In this document: one piece after another, positions 6,356 through 8,683 of the stretch | Layout: every line of letters starts with the position of its first letter | Numbering within the stretch: position 1 is the stretch's first letter | Assembly: GCA_013043945.1 (NCBI GenBank) | Contig: JABEUW010000195.1 | Coordinates: forward strand, 1-8,683 | DNA length: 8,683 nt | Source: Vulcanimicrobiota bacterium | Lineage (GTDB): Bacteria > Vulcanimicrobiota > Vulcanimicrobiia > Vulcanimicrobiales > Vulcanimicrobiaceae | Reading direction: 5' to 3' | The notes under the pieces: generated by a model | What the model was told of the DNA's origin: nothing | Databases searched by the model: none | What the model saw: the letters and a program-made list of their open reading frames with translations, nothing else | Translations under genes and position numbers: made by a program

Positions 6356-8683
6356 ATGGATTCGCAACGCGGATTTACGCTGCTCGAAACGATGGCCGCG
6401 TTGGGCATCGTTTCGCTGTTATTGCTCGCCGGGTTACGCCTTGCGACGCTCGCTCGCGCACCCGGCGCGACGGCGAACGCCGCCGCGCAACTCGATGCGG
6501 CGATCGCGCTGGCGCGTTCGCTCGCGCGGGCCTCGGGAAACGGCGCGACGCTGCTGATGCTTCCACGACCGAGCGTGCGCGGAGCTCCCGTGCCGGGCTT
6601 CCGCATCGTTCTCTACCGCGGGCGGCCGAGCGCTGCGGGTGCGGCGACGCTCGCCCGCGAGCTGCCGCTCGTTGCCGATGCGTCGCTGCGAGAAGCGAGC
6701 CTCGGTGCGCCGCCGTTCGCCGTGTTTTTCCGCAGCGATGGAACTGCAGTGGGAAGCGCGCACCCGGTGCTCGCCGGGACCGCCGCCGATCCGCAGTTCG
6801 CGCCGATCGCGGCCGAACCGCCCTGCCCGAGCGCGGCGGGTATCGTGTTGGAGATCGAGCGAAACGGAGCGACGGAGACGCGCGCGATTCCCTGCCCGGC
6901 AGCGCCGAATGCCTCGGTTGCCGCTCCACAGCCGTCGATGACGCCGAATCCGCCGACGTTCGCGCCGCGCTCGCTGCTCTTTCACTGGCCGAGCGCGCCG
7001 ACGGAGTGGTTCTCAATTGCGGAGTTCGGCTATCGACGCTGGTTCGCGGCGACGGGCGGAGCGATGCAGGGCTTCGCATGCATCGGCGGCGGCGCTGCAG
7101 TGGTGGCGTTTCCGAGTGCGCCGCCCTATTCGGGGCCGCAGAGCGCCGCCGACGCGCAGAGTTCGCCTGCACCGCCGAACGCGCCGTACGCGTATGCGGT
7201 CGCGACGAGTAATGCCCCCGGTGCGATGGATGATGCACCGGCACATTTTCCGGTGCTGCCGGTCGGCGCCGGGCTCTGCAGCGTGCCGCTCGTCGATGCG
7301 TTCGCGCAGCGCAGCGACCCCTGGGGGAACCCGCTCGTCGTGACGATGCAGGTGATGGGCCGGCTCACGCTCGCCGCCGGAAGCGGAACGGCGACGAGTC
7401 AAACGGCTCCGTTGGCGGCAGGCGCGTTGACGCAGGGGAAGTCGCTCACGATTACCACGAGCAAGACGTTCGATAACGATCCGTCGGGGATCGTATTTAG
7501 TCCGGTTTCCTGGAGTGCGGTCGCCTGCGGCAGCGCATTGACGTTTACTGCGAGCGGGAATAACACGGCGGGCAGCGGCCCGACCGGCACCGCAACGCAC
7601 AGTTTCGTGATTACCGATAGCACGCCGCCATCCTCGGCATTGACCTGTACGGGCACGGTGAGCGATCAGTACGGCGAGCCTGCGGTGGCCTTTACGGTCA
7701 ACGTCGCGGCAGCAGCGAGCGGCCTCACGATGGCAACCTGGCCCGCCGTTTTGCAGGTCGGCATGAATGGAGACTCACTCGGGCAATCGGGCTCGGCGAT
7801 CGCCGATGTGCGCGTACCGCAACCCGGCCTGCTCGCGTCCTTACCGACCCGCATGAGCCCGTGGCTCAATCAACTGCTCGATGGCGGTGTTGCAAGCGCC
7901 TGCGTCTTCTGTCATCCAACGCCGTCGCCGATTTCGACAAGTAGTCCGGCACCGTCGGCGTCACCGACAACGACGCCGACACCGACGACGAGCCCGATTT
8001 CGGTTATTCCCGGTCCCTGCTATGCAAAAGCATTGACGAGTCTCACGAGTAGTTCGCCCGACCTAACGCTTGCAAATATGCCGACGGCGGAATACAACGC
8101 GCTGTTGAGCGCCTTGGGGGTCGGCGGATTGGCCGTCGATAGTAATAACTGCATCGATGAACTCAATATCGCTGCGAACGCATGGGAGCCAGCACCGAAG
8201 TTTGGGGCGCTCGTGTACGAACCGAATAAACAGGCTAAGTCCTTTAATATAATGAACGGGACAACGTGCAACGGAAGTACGGCAACGCTAGGCCCGTGGG
8301 AGCCAAGTTCTCGGTCTGGAACGCAGGCGCTATTAACCATTACAGGCGGTTCATCGGGCGGTTCCTGCAACGTAAGTCTGACCGACGGAACGACGACACA
8401 GGCTGTCGCTGACGCGGGCCTCGTAGGCGTGTCAACGATTGGCTTCTGTCCGCAGAACGACGGCACGTTACCAATCGGTCAATCCTGCTTCCCTTACTTG
8501 CCGTCGCCGCCAAACGGCAATCCGATGTGCGGGGCAGGCGGCAGCGAGTCGGGGCCTGTAGTAAGTGGATACACGGGTGCGGCTTACTATAAAGTCACAA
8601 CGTCGCCAACCACGGGGGTTATTGCCCCGATTACAACAGGGACGTTCGGGCAACTGATTGGATATATTACGCGCATTGGCCCA
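6356..8683 (+). CDS. Large prepilin-type protein with Ig-like modules, partial (runs off the right edge)
   Basis: One stop-free frame of 776 codons that is still open at the window end. The N-terminus MDSQRG|FTLLETMAALG matches the type IV prepilin/pseudopilin signal: short leader, cleavage after Gly6, Phe at +1, Glu at +5, then a hydrophobic helix to about residue 30. A leader peptidase (PilD) would process it for a type IV pilus or type II secretion machine. Residues 35-200 resemble a GspH/minor-pilin-like globular part, but the match is only general. An Ala/Pro-rich stretch follows. A first Ig-like beta module lies near 370-450. The motif CVFCH lies at 516-520, a Pro/Thr/Ser linker at 521-547, and a second, diverged Ig-like module near 628-685. 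Seven Cys occur in the tail from 555 on. Normal pilins have 120-250 residues, so this is far larger. ATG 6356 is preferred; GTG 6323 would lengthen the leader. The function of the extension is unknown; surface adhesion is a guess. Confidence 0.82.
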   Translation, partial: MDSQRGFTLLETMAALGIVSLLLLAGLRLATLARAPGATANAAAQLDAAIALARSLARASGNGATLLMLPRPSVRGAPVPGFRIVLYRGRPSAAGAATLARELPLVADASLREASLGAPPFAVFFRSDGTAVGSAHPVLAGTAADPQFAPIAAEPPCPSAAGIVLEIERNGATETRAIPCPAAPNASVAAPQPSMTPNPPTFAPRSLLFHWPSAPTEWFSIAEFGYRRWFAATGGAMQGFACIGGGAAVVAFPSAPPYSGPQSAADAQSSPAPPNAPYAYAVATSNAPGAMDDAPAHFPVLPVGAGLCSVPLVDAFAQRSDPWGNPLVVTMQVMGRLTLAAGSGTATSQTAPLAAGALTQGKSLTITTSKTFDNDPSGIVFSPVSWSAVACGSALTFTASGNNTAGSGPTGTATHSFVITDSTPPSSALTCTGTVSDQYGEPAVAFTVNVAAAASGLTMATWPAVLQVGMNGDSLGQSGSAIADVRVPQPGLLASLPTRMSPWLNQLLDGGVASACVFCHPTPSPISTSSPAPSASPTTTPTPTTSPISVIPGPCYAKALTSLTSSSPDLTLANMPTAEYNALLSALGVGGLAVDSNNCIDELNIAANAWEPAPKFGALVYEPNKQAKSFNIMNGTTCNGSTATLGPWEPSSRSGTQALLTITGGSSGGSCNVSLTDGTTTQAVADAGLVGVSTIGFCPQNDGTLPIGQSCFPYLPSPPNGNPMCGAGGSESGPVVSGYTGAAYYKVTTSPTTGVIAPITTGTFGQLIGYITRIGP
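7463..7705 (+). other. Ig-like module 1 inside the prepilin-type protein
   Basis: Residues 370-450 read KTFDNDPSG, then alternating polar/hydrophobic strands, then SALTCTGTVSDQYGEPAVAFTVNV. The pattern C-x-G/V-x-V/L-S/T-D followed by a V-x-V strand is typical of bacterial Ig-like beta-sandwich repeats in surface proteins. It shares its opening K(T/S)F(D/N) and its Cys...(S/T)D ending with a second copy at 8237-8410. The similarity was judged by eye. Confidence 0.45.
7901..7915 (+). other. CxxCH motif (possible c-type haem attachment site)
   Basis: Codons 516-520 encode Cys-Val-Phe-Cys-His, directly before the Pro/Thr/Ser linker. CxxCH in an exported protein is the canonical covalent haem-binding motif. 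Only one copy is visible and no surrounding cytochrome fold is recognised. A disulfide or a chance match is equally possible. Confidence 0.3.
7916..7996 (+). repeat. Pro/Thr/Ser low-complexity linker
   Basis: Residues 521-547 consist almost entirely of Pro, Thr, Ser and Ala, encoded by repeated CCG-ACG/ACA-type triplets. It looks like an extended, flexible stalk joining the pilin-proximal part to the distal Cys-containing part. Slipped-strand changes in this triplet-rich stretch would alter linker length without breaking the frame. Confidence 0.7.
8237..8410 (+). other. Ig-like module 2 inside the prepilin-type protein
   Basis: Residues 628-685 read KSFNIMNGTTCNGS, then TQALLTITGG, then GSCNVSLTDGTTTQAVA. 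The order of features matches module 1 (KTF..., an LT-rich strand, then C-x-x-S/T-D-G), but the DNA differs strongly and is much poorer in GC. It is probably a diverged or separately acquired copy of the same fold. The call rests on pattern only. Confidence 0.4.

Noticed and set aside
6251..6367. Extended start of the channel gene at 6367
   Set aside because: It would overlap the prepilin signal codons on the other strand. The added 39 residues are not channel-like.
6375..7244. Long Arg/Ser/Ala-rich open frames on both strands opposite the prepilin gene, including plus-strand 6301-7212
   Set aside because: Extreme Arg/Ala/Ser composition is typical of out-of-frame reading of GC-rich DNA. The prepilin frame explains the region.
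8020..8466. 148-codon open frame on the minus strand
   Set aside because: It is antisense to the prepilin-type protein. It lacks a recognisable domain, and its composition is what the complement of Thr/Ser/Gly codons gives.

Overview
This is a GC-rich window from a diderm bacterium. The evidence for two membranes is a TonB-dependent outer-membrane receptor with its ABC transporter, together with a type IV prepilin-type N-terminus. Codon usage (GCG, TCG, CTC, CGC favoured) and Pro/Thr-rich or Ig-like secreted proteins would fit an Eremiobacterota (WPS-2)-like or proteobacterial genome. That placement is inference; no rRNA or other marker is present.

Layout. (1) Positions 1-3308, minus strand: a vitamin B12 uptake operon read right to left. 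It consists of a cobalamin riboswitch (about 3308-3148), a BtuB-type receptor (3105-1204), a BtuC permease (1194-214) and the first 72 codons of a BtuD ATPase (217 to the window edge). The genes are tightly packed: 9 nt between btuB and btuC, and an ATGA overlap between btuC and btuD. (2) Positions 3329-5235, plus strand: a BtuF-like periplasmic binding protein diverges from the riboswitch. It overlaps by 55 nt the ribosome-associated GTPase gene hflX. (3) Positions 5174-6250, minus strand: a two-TM-type ion channel with a K+-channel-like filter (TIGFGD). It is convergent with hflX and overlaps it by 62 nt. (4) Positions 6356-8683, plus strand: one uninterrupted reading frame of 776 codons that runs off the window. 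It starts with a textbook prepilin signal and continues into Ig-like modules, a CxxCH motif, a Pro/Thr/Ser linker and a Cys-containing tail of lower GC.

How the genes work together. Together BtuB, BtuF, BtuC and BtuD form a complete outer-to-inner-membrane cobalamin import route. The riboswitch controls only the btuB-C-D arm. A 7-nt segment just after the B12 box is exactly complementary to the btuB Shine-Dalgarno region, which suggests translational control. btuF must be expressed from DNA that overlaps the riboswitch locus in antisense orientation. The channel and the giant prepilin-like protein start divergently from a 105-bp gap and have no evident link to B12.

No tRNA, rRNA, CRISPR array, insertion sequence or convincing intrinsic terminator was seen. 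No gene-free stretch exceeds 300 bases. The most unusual element is the large prepilin-headed fusion protein at the right end.
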